DNA of 40,962 bases, from the NCBI RefSeq assembly GCF_001428895.1, contig NZ_LMJA01000017.1, positions 1 to 40,962 on the forward strand, written 5' to 3'. This DNA comes from Mycobacterium sp. Root265 (lineage in GTDB: Bacteria > Actinomycetota > Actinomycetes > Mycobacteriales > Mycobacteriaceae). The notes under the pieces were generated by a model, which did no database searches, had not been told where the DNA came from, and saw nothing but the letters and a program-made list of their open reading frames with translations. The position numbers were made by a program, and so were the translations under genes. Shown here piece by piece: positions 22,478 to 30,572 of the stretch. The first letter of the stretch is position 1, and every line of letters begins with the position of its first letter.

Positions 22478-23596
22478 TCAGGGCACGATGCTGGCGCGGA
22501 CGTCACGCTTGTCTTCGGCGGCAGCGAACGCCTCGTTGATGTCGTCGAGGGAGTAGCAGGCCGATGCCAGACGCTCGAAAGGCAGCCTGTCCTGGTAAGC
22601 GGCAAGGAAATCCAGGGCGCGCGACAGCACCGAGGGGTCGTAAAGGGAGACCCCGACCATTGTCTTGTTGGAGAACACGAACCGTGACGGGTCGAACTCG
22701 AAAGTCTTCCCGACATTGATGTTGCCGATCTCGACGTACCGGCCGAACTGGCCGAGCAGTTTGAGGCCTTCGTCGATCGCCGACGGGTGCCCGACGACTT
22801 CGACCACAACGTCGGCGCCCAGGCCGTCGGTGAGCTTGCGGACGATCTTCGCGCGCTCCTTCTCGGTGGTGACCTCGGTGATGTCGATGACGGCGTCGGC
22901 CCCGAACGCGGTGGCCAGTTCGAGGCGTTCCTGCACACCGTCGATCGCGATGACCTTGGCCGCGCCGCGTGCTTTGGCCACTGCCACCGCATACAGGCCC
23001 AGCGCGCCCGCGCCCTGCACCACCACGTATTCGCCGAGCTGCTGGTTCACCCGTTCCAGCCCGTACATCACCTGAGATAGAGCACAATTCGCGCCGGCGG
23101 CAATATCGTCGGGCACGGCATCGGGGACCGTGTAAAGCACAGCGCCCGCAGGCAACACGAAGTAATCTGCGTAGCCGCCGACGAAGTACGGGGGTTCGTC
23201 GGCGCGCCCCAGCATTGCCATCTTCAGGTTCAGGCAGGCATTCCTTCTGCCCGCCAAACAGTTTCGGCAGGTATGACAGCAGAAGAAGTACGGGAAGACC
23301 ACGCGTGTCCCGATGTGCAGCGGTTTGCCGTTGGAGTCTGAACCGACACCGTCATCCATGGCGGCGATCACACCGACCATCTCGTGGCCCAGCACGGTCG
23401 GTAATTGCCCGCCCAAGCCACGCGTGGCGAACGTGCCGTGCCAGGCATGCACATCGGAGCCGCAGATATTGGCCCTGGTGACCTTGATGAGGATTTCACC
23501 TGGCCCGATACCGGGTAGGGTGATCGACTCGATCTCGAACGGCTTGCCCGGCTCGTCGAAGCGGGCAATGCGACCCTTGATCGGGGCTTGACTCAC
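22478..23596 (-). CDS. Zinc-dependent medium-chain alcohol dehydrogenase
   Basis: A 372-residue MDR enzyme with both zinc sites. Catalytic ligands are C45 (ANICGSD), H71 and E72 (LGHEMVG). The structural lobe has C106/C107, C110, C113 and C121 (CCHTCRNCLAGRRNAC). The NAD fold begins VVVQGAGALGLYAVAVAKARG. GTG 23596 (VSQAPIKGRIARFDEPG) is the preferred start because the conserved N-terminus follows; a GAGAGG lies somewhat far upstream, so the start is not certain. It contrasts with the MDR at 9070-10080, which has lost the structural zinc. It is followed by the aldehyde dehydrogenase, so a primary alcohol is the likely substrate. The 166-base gap upstream (23597-23762) may hold a promoter. Confidence 0.87.
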   Translation of the reverse strand: MSQAPIKGRIARFDEPGKPFEIESITLPGIGPGEILIKVTRANICGSDVHAWHGTFATRGLGGQLPTVLGHEMVGVIAAMDDGVGSDSNGKPLHIGTRVVFPYFFCCHTCRNCLAGRRNACLNLKMAMLGRADEPPYFVGGYADYFVLPAGAVLYTVPDAVPDDIAAGANCALSQVMYGLERVNQQLGEYVVVQGAGALGLYAVAVAKARGAAKVIAIDGVQERLELATAFGADAVIDITEVTTEKERAKIVRKLTDGLGADVVVEVVGHPSAIDEGLKLLGQFGRYVEIGNINVGKTFEFDPSRFVFSNKTMVGVSLYDPSVLSRALDFLAAYQDRLPFERLASACYSLDDINEAFAAAEDKRDVRASIVP

Positions 23597-23762
23597 GGTG
23601 CTGAAAACCTCTCGCTCGTAGACGGTTCCGAGCGTGTCCGAAGAGTGGCACGCACCGCCGACATCGCTGCGAACGCTAACGCCGTGGCTGTCCGGGAGGA
23701 TTCGGGTGTCCCGCCCAGCGGTCACTGCCGGATGCGGGCCCGATCACAGTCCTCGGCGCGGA

Positions 23763-25331
23763 TCAGTGATCGCTGAACTGATCCCGCAGGAGGCGTTTGA
23801 GCAGCTTGCCGCTGGGATTCTTGGGTAGCGTATCGACGAAGAACACCTGCTTGGGTGTCTTGAATCCGGCCAGATGCGTTCTGCAATGGGTCATCAGCTG
23901 GTCCTCGGTGATCTGCGTCCCCTCGCGTGGAACCACGGCGGCGACCACCGCCTCCACCCACACCGGATGGGGAAGGCCGAACACCGCCACCTCTTCGACA
24001 CCGGCGTGCCGGTAGATCACTTCCTCGACCTCTCGGCTGGCGACGTTCTCGCCACCGGTCTTGATCATGTCCTTCTTGCGGTCCACGATGTACAGCAGGC
24101 CGTACTCGTCGTAGTAGCCCAGGTCGCCGGAGTGAAACCAGCCACCGCGGAAGGACTCGGCGGTCTTGGCGTCATCGTCCAGATAGCCGAGCATCAGGTG
24201 CGGACTCCGATGGGCGACCTCGCCGACGATGCCCGGCGCGACCGGTGTGTCGTCCTCGTCGAGAATTGCGGTCTCCACGTTGATCACGGGCCGTCCCGCG
24301 GATCCGGCATGAGCATCCTGGTCCTCCGGGCCCAATGCCGATGCCAGCGGCGCCATCTCCGTCTGGCCGTAGAAGTTCCACAACCGCAGATGGGGAAGTC
24401 GCTCTCGCATCTCGGCCAGGATCTCGACGGGCATGGCGGACGCGCCGTAATAACCCTTACGCAAGCTGGACAGGTCGACGTCATCGAAGATCGGTGAGCG
24501 CAGCAGCGAGATCCACACCGTCGGCGGGCCAAAATAATTGGTGACGCGATACTTCTCGATGGTGCGCAACACCAACTCAGGGTCGGCTCTCGGCACGATG
24601 ATGCTGGTGGCGCCCAGATAAATATCGGTGATCAGGAAGTTGTCGAGTTGAGCGCAGTGGTAGAGCGGCAGCGAATGGATTTCGACATCGCTTCCCTCCA
24701 TCGAGCCGGCGATGATGGAGCTTATGTAATTGCCCATCAGACTCCTGGTGGAGTGCATGGCGCCCTTGGGATACGACTCGGTGCCGCTGGTGTACATCAG
24801 CCGGATGAGTTGGTCGTCGTCGATGAGCGGATTGGGCGCCACCGATTCTGTGCGCAACCAGTCGTCGAAATCCGGCCACCCCGCCGGAACGGTCTGGCCG
24901 GGCAACACGAGCGTGGCCGTCGTCGTGACGCCTCCTCCGCGCTGCATCGCCGCCTCGGCCACCGGGATCAGACCGGCTTCGACCACGAACCCCGTCGCCC
25001 GGCTGTGCCCGAGGATGAAGGCGATTTCCTCGGCGGTGAGCATGAAGTTGACCGGGACGAGCACCACCCCGGAGCGGGCGGTCGCGAACACCAGCACCGC
25101 ATACTGCCAGCAATTGTGCGCCAGCACGGCCATCCGGTCGCCCACCCCGAATCCATTGTCGGTCAACGCGGCGGCCGCGCGGTCCACCAGGCGTTCGAAC
25201 TCGGCGAACGTCAAGCTCACATCACCGTCGATGATCGCGATTTTGTGCGGGTGTTTGCGCGCCGGGCGGCGCGGAACGTCGCCGAGCGCGTGGCCGCGAG
25301 CCGACGCAAGCACGGCCTTCAGATCATTCAT
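23763..25331 (-). CDS. Acyl-CoA synthetase (AMP-forming, FadD type)
   Basis: A 522-residue adenylate-forming ligase. The phosphate loop reads YTSGTESYPKGAMHS (180-194), a variant of the common TSGTTGxPKG. Later cores are present: YYGASAMPVEIL, WNFYGQTEMAPLAS (A5), GWFHSGDLGYYDEYGLLYIVDRKKDMIKTGGENV (A7-A8) split across the hinge, and the A10 lysine in PKNPSGKLLKR. The start is ATG 25331, with TACAGT 7 bases upstream and no ribosome site, suggesting a leaderless message. It heads the long minus-strand gene row and is divergent from a BVMO. It probably activates a steroid carboxylate (side chain or propionate) for the FadE/Ech genes. Confidence 0.9.
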   Translation of the reverse strand: MNDLKAVLASARGHALGDVPRRPARKHPHKIAIIDGDVSLTFAEFERLVDRAAAALTDNGFGVGDRMAVLAHNCWQYAVLVFATARSGVVLVPVNFMLTAEEIAFILGHSRATGFVVEAGLIPVAEAAMQRGGGVTTTATLVLPGQTVPAGWPDFDDWLRTESVAPNPLIDDDQLIRLMYTSGTESYPKGAMHSTRSLMGNYISSIIAGSMEGSDVEIHSLPLYHCAQLDNFLITDIYLGATSIIVPRADPELVLRTIEKYRVTNYFGPPTVWISLLRSPIFDDVDLSSLRKGYYGASAMPVEILAEMRERLPHLRLWNFYGQTEMAPLASALGPEDQDAHAGSAGRPVINVETAILDEDDTPVAPGIVGEVAHRSPHLMLGYLDDDAKTAESFRGGWFHSGDLGYYDEYGLLYIVDRKKDMIKTGGENVASREVEEVIYRHAGVEEVAVFGLPHPVWVEAVVAAVVPREGTQITEDQLMTHCRTHLAGFKTPKQVFFVDTLPKNPSGKLLKRLLRDQFSDH

Positions 25332-25338
25332 GAGCCGG

Positions 25339-25344
25339 ACTGTA
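25339..25344 (-). promoter_or_regulatory. Candidate -10 element for leaderless fadD
   Basis: On the minus strand TACAGT fits TANNNT and ends 7 bases before the fadD ATG at 25331, with no Shine-Dalgarno sequence between. It supports the chosen start. Confidence 0.4.
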
Positions 25345-25411
25345 TGTCCGGGATCGTCGGTGGAATCACCTGACGTCCCGCTCAGTAGAAGACGGTCCAC
25401 CGGCGCCGACC

Positions 25412-25427
25412 GAGTAGTCACATACTC
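25412..25427. promoter_or_regulatory. Inverted repeat between fadD and the BVMO gene
   Basis: GAGTA (25412-25416) and TACTC (25423-25427) form a perfect 5+5 inverted repeat with a 6-base spacer. It lies in the 119-base divergent gap, 23 bases before the BVMO start. Its length fits a small dimeric repressor such as a TetR-type protein. No such regulator gene is nearby in the window. Confidence 0.35.
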
Positions 25428-25450
25428 AGCCCGACGAGCAAGGAGGATCG

Positions 25451-27370
25451 ATGACGATCGCTGTGACCGTGGCCGCCGGCGAGAAATCGCTGGACCCAGA
25501 GGAACTGCGTGCGAACCTGCGCCAAGCCGACGCCGGCATCCTGGTGGCGGTGCTGGCCCAGCTGACCGGTGACGACGCCGTCGCGGACCGGTACGTCGGC
25601 AAGATTTCATTCACCCCCGATCCACCCGAACAGGTGGGCACAACCGATCCGGACACCCAGGCGGCGCTGGTCGAGGCAGTGATGGCCGCGCTTGAAGCAC
25701 CGCGCCCGGCTGGTGCGCTGCCTTCCGATGACCCCGGCCTGTTCGCACGCGTCGCCCCGTTGGCGTTCGGCAGCGAGGTCGGCGAGGAGTACATCGGCCT
25801 GTTGTTGGAGCAGGGTGGATTCCATCCACCTCAGCCGGTGCTGCCGAGAACCGCGACGCTGCCGTCAGATTTCAAGGTCGTAATCGTGGGCGCCGGCATC
25901 GCCGGGATGGCCATGGCGCTGGAGTGCGGCGCAGCGGGCGTCGCGTACGAGATCATCGACCGCAACCCCGAGGTGGGGGGCACGTGGTTGACGACCCGCT
26001 ACCCGGGCATCGGTGTCGACACACCGTCGGCCTACTACTCGCTGTCCCGCGATATCAACGGCGACTGGAGCAGCTATTACCCACAGGGCGCGGAGTACCA
26101 GCGTTACCTGCAATCGGTGGCGGACAAGAACGCGTTGCGCGGTCACACCAGGTTCAACACCAGCGTCGAAGCGCTGTGGTGGGACGAGGAACGAAAGATG
26201 TGGGAGGTGCGCACCGTCACGGCCGACGGCGCCCGCGAGGTGTTCTACGCCAATGTTGTGGTGCCCGCGGCCGGTTACCTCAATCGCCCGCGCTGGCCTG
26301 AGCTCGCAGGGAAGGAGACGTTCGGCGGCGTGAGCGTCCATACCGCCGAGTGGAATCCCGAGCTGTCGCTGCGCGGGAAACGAGTGGCCATCATCGGTGC
26401 CGGATGCACCGCAGTCCAGATCGTGGACGCCTCGGTCGACGAGGTTGCTCATTTGACGGTGTTCCAACGCCAGCCGCACTGGGTGGCACCGCGCAAACGA
26501 CTGACCGATGACGTGCCCGAGCACCGCCGGTGGCTCAACGCACATGTGCCCTACTACGCCAACTGGACTCGGCTGAAATCCTTCTGGGGTACCGCCGACA
26601 ACAACCATCCCGTGATCATGCGGGACCCGGAGTGGGCGGCAGAACATCTGTCGATCTCGCGGCCCAACGACGTGCTGCTGCAGATGTGCCTGCAGTACAT
26701 CGACCGCGTTTTCGGGGCAGGGTCGGAACTGGCGAAAAAGGTCACCCCCGACTTCGCGCCGTACGGTAAGCGCATCATCCGCGACCCCGGTGGTTACTAC
26801 GCGGCGTTGGCCCGAGAGCATGTCGACGTCGAGGCCAGCGAACCCGCCCGGGTGAACGAACGCGGCATCGTCACCCAGGACGGCCGACAGATCGACCTCG
26901 ACGTGATCATCTACGCCACCGGGTATTACCTGGACTTCCTTTCGACGGTTGATGTCCGCGGCCGCGACGGTCTCAAGCTCACGGATGTGTGGGGCGAGAG
27001 CCCAAGTGCCTACCGAGGCGGTCTGGTTCCGGGCTTCCCGAACATGTTCATTTCTTCTGCCCCCAACTACAGCCCGGGGCACGGCGCCGGACACAATTTC
27101 GGTGTCGAGGTGATGGTGCATTACGTGATGGAATGCCTGCAGTTGATGGCGGAGCGTCAGGCGGAGATGCTGGAGGTGACGCCCGAGGCCTTCGAAGACT
27201 ATGTACGACAGATCGACGAGGCGATGGCGCAGACCGTGTGGTGCCATACGCCCACTGCGCATACCTATTACCGCTCCGGTGGCCGCATCGTCACCGCCTT
27301 CCCGTTCCGTCTGGTCGACGTGTGGCAGAGCCATCGAGCGCCAAAGTCCGAGGATCTCGTCGTCCGGTGA
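25451..27370 (+). CDS. Baeyer-Villiger monooxygenase, long (HAPMO-like) type
   Basis: A 639-residue flavin monooxygenase. ATG 25451 has GGAGG 4-8 bases upstream. About 135 residues precede the FAD motif VVIVGAGIAGMAMALE, an extension like that of 4-hydroxyacetophenone monooxygenase (about 640 residues). The BVMO fingerprint reads FGGVSVHTAEWN, where FxGxxxHxxxW(P/D) is usual, so the last position is Asn. The NADPH fold is VAIIGAGCTAVQ, and the C-terminal region has NMFISSAPNYSPGHGAGHNF. It inserts oxygen next to a ketone, giving an ester or lactone; a steroid ketone fits the locus. The SDR that follows overlaps by 4 bases and could provide the ketone from an alcohol. Confidence 0.88.
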   Translation: MTIAVTVAAGEKSLDPEELRANLRQADAGILVAVLAQLTGDDAVADRYVGKISFTPDPPEQVGTTDPDTQAALVEAVMAALEAPRPAGALPSDDPGLFARVAPLAFGSEVGEEYIGLLLEQGGFHPPQPVLPRTATLPSDFKVVIVGAGIAGMAMALECGAAGVAYEIIDRNPEVGGTWLTTRYPGIGVDTPSAYYSLSRDINGDWSSYYPQGAEYQRYLQSVADKNALRGHTRFNTSVEALWWDEERKMWEVRTVTADGAREVFYANVVVPAAGYLNRPRWPELAGKETFGGVSVHTAEWNPELSLRGKRVAIIGAGCTAVQIVDASVDEVAHLTVFQRQPHWVAPRKRLTDDVPEHRRWLNAHVPYYANWTRLKSFWGTADNNHPVIMRDPEWAAEHLSISRPNDVLLQMCLQYIDRVFGAGSELAKKVTPDFAPYGKRIIRDPGGYYAALAREHVDVEASEPARVNERGIVTQDGRQIDLDVIIYATGYYLDFLSTVDVRGRDGLKLTDVWGESPSAYRGGLVPGFPNMFISSAPNYSPGHGAGHNFGVEVMVHYVMECLQLMAERQAEMLEVTPEAFEDYVRQIDEAMAQTVWCHTPTAHTYYRSGGRIVTAFPFRLVDVWQSHRAPKSEDLVVR

Positions 27371-28254
27371 GCGGAATTCTCAGTGGGAGAACAGCTTTGG
27401 TGACCGGCAGCAGTCGCGGAATCGGTCGCGCCGTCGCCCAGCGGCTGGCCGCCGAAGGTGCCACAGTTGCTGTGACGGCACGGTCGTATCTGCCTTCGGT
27501 GTCCACGCGGGCCGGTACGGCGTCGGAGTTGCCGGGCACGATCGGGGAGACGATCGAATTGATCGAGTCGGCGGGCGGTTCGGCGTTCGGGGTCGCCTGC
27601 GACCTGGAAGACGCCACGCAGCGGGCGCGCCTCGTCGATCAGGTTGTCGAGCGGACGGGGCGGCTCGACATTCTGGTGAACAACGCCGGTTATGCCGATT
27701 ACTCGGTGATCGAAGACATGCAGATGGACACCTTCGACCGCACCATCGAGCATTACATCCGCACGCCGTTCGTGTTGACCCAGAGCGCAGTCCCGCACAT
27801 GAAACGCCAGGAGGCGGGTTGGATCGTCAACATCGGTTCGGTGACCGGGCTGTCGCCGGCACGGCCCTACCGGGAGTACAACAAGACGTCCGGTGACGTC
27901 GTCTACGCATCCATGAAGGCTGCGCTGCACCGCTTCACCCAGGGCGTCGCCGCCGAACTGCTCGATGCGAACATCGCCGTCAATGTCGTCGGCCCGTCCA
28001 GCGCCATCCGCACACCCGGCGCATCGAGTCTGATTCCCGACACCTTCCCGACAGAGCCGGTGGAATACCTCGCCGAGACCGTGCTCGCGATGTGCCATCT
28101 GCCCGCCGCCGAACGCACGGGTTTGGTCGCCTTCAGTCTGCACTACCCGTGGTCACAGAAGCTGACGGTGCACGGCCTGGACGGGAAGACCGTCTTGCCG
28201 CCGCTGGAGCCCCCGCCAAATGCGAATCCGAATATTCTGCCGCTGGGCTTGTAG
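27367..28254 (+). CDS. Short-chain dehydrogenase coupled to the BVMO
   Basis: A 295-residue SDR starting at GTG 27367, which overlaps the BVMO stop (GTGA); a longer in-frame reading inside the BVMO is rejected. The motif TGSSRGIG is at 13-20, with Arg39 (TARS) suggesting NADP. NNAG is at 105-108, and the triad is S158, Y180 and K184 (YASMK); the S-to-Y spacing is longer than usual (22 against 13 residues) because of an insert RPYREYNKTSGD. The C-terminus is a loose Pro-rich tail (LEPPPNANPN). It may oxidise a hydroxyl to the ketone used by the BVMO, or reduce the product. It ends at a strong hairpin. Confidence 0.83.
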   Translation: MSGILSGRTALVTGSSRGIGRAVAQRLAAEGATVAVTARSYLPSVSTRAGTASELPGTIGETIELIESAGGSAFGVACDLEDATQRARLVDQVVERTGRLDILVNNAGYADYSVIEDMQMDTFDRTIEHYIRTPFVLTQSAVPHMKRQEAGWIVNIGSVTGLSPARPYREYNKTSGDVVYASMKAALHRFTQGVAAELLDANIAVNVVGPSSAIRTPGASSLIPDTFPTEPVEYLAETVLAMCHLPAAERTGLVAFSLHYPWSQKLTVHGLDGKTVLPPLEPPPNANPNILPLGL

Positions 28255-28256
28255 AG

Positions 28257-28278
28257 GGTGCTGCGTCAGCGCAGCACC
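28257..28278. terminator. Bidirectional hairpin terminator with a stop codon in the loop
   Basis: GGTGCTGCG (28257-28265) pairs perfectly with CGCAGCACC (28270-28278) around the loop TCAG. It starts 3 bases after the SDR stop and includes the stop codon of the convergent gene (28266-28268, TGA on the minus strand) in its loop. The 9-base GC-rich stem could end transcription from both sides. No T-run is seen. Confidence 0.65.
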
Positions 28279-28895
28279 TGCCCGGTGTCCAGGCAGAAGC
28301 TATGGCAGACACGTTCGCGCACAATGGCATCGGGGCACTCCGGATCGAACCAGCGGTCGACCACAGCCCAGTGAATGGGATGCATCAAGTACGCGCCCAT
28401 GATGCCGTCGGCATCGCTGAACTCCTGTTCGAACACGTGCGTCCATCCCGTCGACCCCACGGTGTGGTTGGGCCGGCTCAACTGCCACGCGCTGATCGTG
28501 GACACGTAGCCGGGCAGTCTTTTCAGGTCCTCCTCGAACCGGGACAGGTGCTCCGGGTTGCAGTCTGGCTGCACTCGCAGCAACAGTGCACGGTAGACGG
28601 TGCCGGCCGAGCGGTCGGCGATGGCCGTGGGGGAGCCGGGATACCCCGCCCCGTTGACACGGGTGATCGCCGGATCAGCAAGGGCGGCGCCGAACTCTGC
28701 GGCCGTCCCGGCCCACTGCGCGATATCGGTGAAGCGCAGATGCAGCAGCAGGTCGCCACCGTTTCGGCTGCCCGGCAGGGTAGGGGCGACAAGGTGTCGG
28801 TGTGCTCCGCTGCGGTGCGCGAGGTGTTGCAGGCTGTCGCACAAGCGCTCGCGGTGGGCCTCGTCGACATCGATGAGGCGCGTGACGTTATACAT
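28266..28895 (-). CDS. Dabb (stress-responsive alpha/beta barrel) domain protein
   Basis: A 209-residue protein with a clear C-terminal Dabb domain (about 105-200): YRALLLRVQPDCNPEHLSRF, LKRLPGYVSTISAWQLSRPN, WTHVFEQEFSDADGIMGAYL, HPIHWAVVDRW. The N-terminal half (MYNVTRLIDVDEAHRERL...) looks like a diverged second copy of the same ferredoxin-like fold. The start is ATG 28895, overlapping the upstream gene's stop by 8 bases. Dabb proteins form dimeric barrels; members include cyclases and small-molecule binders, but many have no known role. Coupling to another small barrel protein, and divergence from an OYE-type reductase, suggest a joint part in one modification step. Confidence 0.75.
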   Translation of the reverse strand: MYNVTRLIDVDEAHRERLCDSLQHLAHRSGAHRHLVAPTLPGSRNGGDLLLHLRFTDIAQWAGTAAEFGAALADPAITRVNGAGYPGSPTAIADRSAGTVYRALLLRVQPDCNPEHLSRFEEDLKRLPGYVSTISAWQLSRPNHTVGSTGWTHVFEQEFSDADGIMGAYLMHPIHWAVVDRWFDPECPDAIVRERVCHSFCLDTGQVLR

Positions 28896-29235
28896 CGCAA
28901 AGCTTCTCGACGTCATCGTATGCAGCGGCGGCAGTGCGATCACGTTCGACGATCAGCTCTGCCACACCGTCCCACCAGGCGCCCACCTCGGGATCGGGGC
29001 GCCCCTTCCAGGTCATCTCCCACCACGCCTGCGCGCTGGGCAGTGTCCAGGTGATGGTCACGGTGTTGGGTTGAGAGTTGTACCAGATCGGCGGGGACAC
29101 CAGCACGGTGCACAGCGTCATCCCCCGCTTTCGGGCTTCCGGGGCGTATCCGGCCAGATAGGTATCGACGAACTCGCGGGCGCGTCCGGGACGCGTCACT
29201 ACTCTGTCGATGACAAAGACCTCACCGCCTGCCAT
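28888..29235 (-). CDS. Small alpha/beta-barrel (NIPSNAP/Dabb-like) protein
   Basis: A 115-residue protein, start ATG 29235 and stop TAA at 28890-28888. The pattern is one ferredoxin-like repeat: VFVIDRVVTRPGRAREFVDTYL, APEARKRGMTLCTVLVSPP, NTVTITWTLPSAQAWWEMTW, then a helical end. This resembles NIPSNAP and antibiotic-biosynthesis-monooxygenase folds that dimerise into an alpha/beta barrel. It is tryptophan-rich, which could line a hydrophobic pocket. The Dabb gene overlaps its end by 8 bases, so they are co-made. It lies 101 bases from the divergent reductase gene. Function unknown. Confidence 0.65.
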   Translation of the reverse strand: MAGGEVFVIDRVVTRPGRAREFVDTYLAGYAPEARKRGMTLCTVLVSPPIWYNSQPNTVTITWTLPSAQAWWEMTWKGRPDPEVGAWWDGVAELIVERDRTAAAAYDDVEKLCDV

Positions 29236-29336
29236 GGGGCCAAGTCTAGGCAGTGATCGCGGTGTGGAAGTTTGCCAATCCCGACCATCGGGAGAGCACC
29301 ATTGACGTACGCCGACAGAGCGGCGACGGTGCCCTG

Positions 29337-30572
29337 ATGACCGACCTCAGCCCGGATCCGTTCGCCCCCGTCCAACTCGGGCCCGTTCGGCTGCGCAACA
29401 GGATCATCAAAGCCGCTACGTCGGAGGGACGTTCGCCCAACGGCCGCGTCACCGACGACCTCATCGATTTCCATCGCAGCTTTGCCGAGGGTGGCGTGGG
29501 CATGACGACCGTCGCCTATTGCTGCGTGTCACCCGAGGGCGCCAGCGCCCCGGGGCAGATCGTCATGAACGCCGCAGCGCTACCCGGCCTGCGCACATTG
29601 ACCGACGTCGTACACGCAGCCGGCGCCGGCATTTCGGCACAGCTCGGGCACGCGGGCGTGGTGGCTCAGAAGAAACTCACCGGGGTCACCGCTGTGGCGC
29701 CGAGCCGCTTCATCAATCCGACCTCGTTCGCTTATTGTCGTGAGATCCGGCGCGACGAGATCGCCACCGTCGTCGATCAGTTCGGATCTGCGGCCCAGGT
29801 GGCCGTCGATGCCGGATTCGATGCCGTGGAGCTGCATTTCGGTCACCTGTACCTGCCGAGCTCATTTCTCAGCCCACTGATCAATCGGCGCAAGGACGAA
29901 TACGGCGGCGATATCGACAACCGGTCACGGCTGGTCCGTGAGATTGCCCACCGGGTCCGGGAGGTGGTCGGTGACCGTATCGCGGTGATCGCGAAGCTCG
30001 ACATGGATGACGGACTGCCCGGCAGCATCTGGATCGATGAGGCGCTACGGACCGTGCAGCTGCTCGACAACGATGCCACCCTGGACGCGATCGAGTTGAC
30101 GCAGGGATCGTCGGTGTACAAGCCGATGTATCTGTTCCGTGGCGATGTGCCGGTGCGCGAGTTCGCCAGGGTGATGCCGCCCGCGCTGCGCCCCGGGGTA
30201 CGTATCCTCGGCAAGGGCGTGATGGGATCCTATGCCTACGAGGATCTCTACATGCTCTCCGCCGCACGCCAGTTCGTGCCGATCATGCGCAACACCGAAC
30301 TGATCCTGCTCGGTGGCATCACCAATCGCGAGCATATCGAGACTGGTATGCGGGAAGGGTTCGGCTTCGTCGCGATGGGGCGAGCGCTGCTGCGTGAACC
30401 CGATCTGGTCAACAAGATGAACACCAACCCTGCCGTCCGCAGCCGCTGCAACCACAACAACAAATGCATGGTCACGGTGTTCGCCCGGACACACTGCGTG
30501 CTGGACCCAGGCCAGCGCTACGGTGCGCCCGAACCGGTTGCGGCACCCCAGATGCCCTCGGTCACTTCCTGA
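29337..30572 (+). CDS. Old Yellow Enzyme-family NAD(P)H:flavin oxidoreductase
   Basis: A 411-residue FMN reductase with a single TIM-barrel domain. Typical segments are FAPVQLGPVRLRNRIIKAAT (9-28), AQLGHAG (101-107), ELHFGHLYLPSSFLSPLINR (165-184), DEYGGDIDNRSR and the phosphate-binding LLGGITN and MGRALLREP. ATG 29337 places the start just before the conserved region; GTG 29253 would add 28 residues of unusual sequence, so the start is moderately sure. A cysteine pair CNHNNKC lies near the end, but there is no second domain with iron-sulfur plus FAD as in dienoyl-CoA reductases or BaiCD. It could reduce or re-oxidise a steroid enone. It ends overlapping the convergent esterase gene by 11 bases. 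Confidence 0.85.
   Translation: MTDLSPDPFAPVQLGPVRLRNRIIKAATSEGRSPNGRVTDDLIDFHRSFAEGGVGMTTVAYCCVSPEGASAPGQIVMNAAALPGLRTLTDVVHAAGAGISAQLGHAGVVAQKKLTGVTAVAPSRFINPTSFAYCREIRRDEIATVVDQFGSAAQVAVDAGFDAVELHFGHLYLPSSFLSPLINRRKDEYGGDIDNRSRLVREIAHRVREVVGDRIAVIAKLDMDDGLPGSIWIDEALRTVQLLDNDATLDAIELTQGSSVYKPMYLFRGDVPVREFARVMPPALRPGVRILGKGVMGSYAYEDLYMLSAARQFVPIMRNTELILLGGITNREHIETGMREGFGFVAMGRALLREPDLVNKMNTNPAVRSRCNHNNKCMVTVFARTHCVLDPGQRYGAPEPVAAPQMPSVTS

Noticed and set aside
25865-27334. Long open reading frame on the minus strand opposite the first BVMO
   Set aside because: It is a high-GC shadow: the plus-strand frame has clear FAD, NADPH and BVMO motifs, while the opposite translation shows no family motif.
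29253-29336. Upstream GTG start for the OYE-type reductase
   Set aside because: It would add 28 residues unlike the family N-terminus and has no ribosome site; ATG 29337 lies just before the conserved domain, though it too lacks a strong site.
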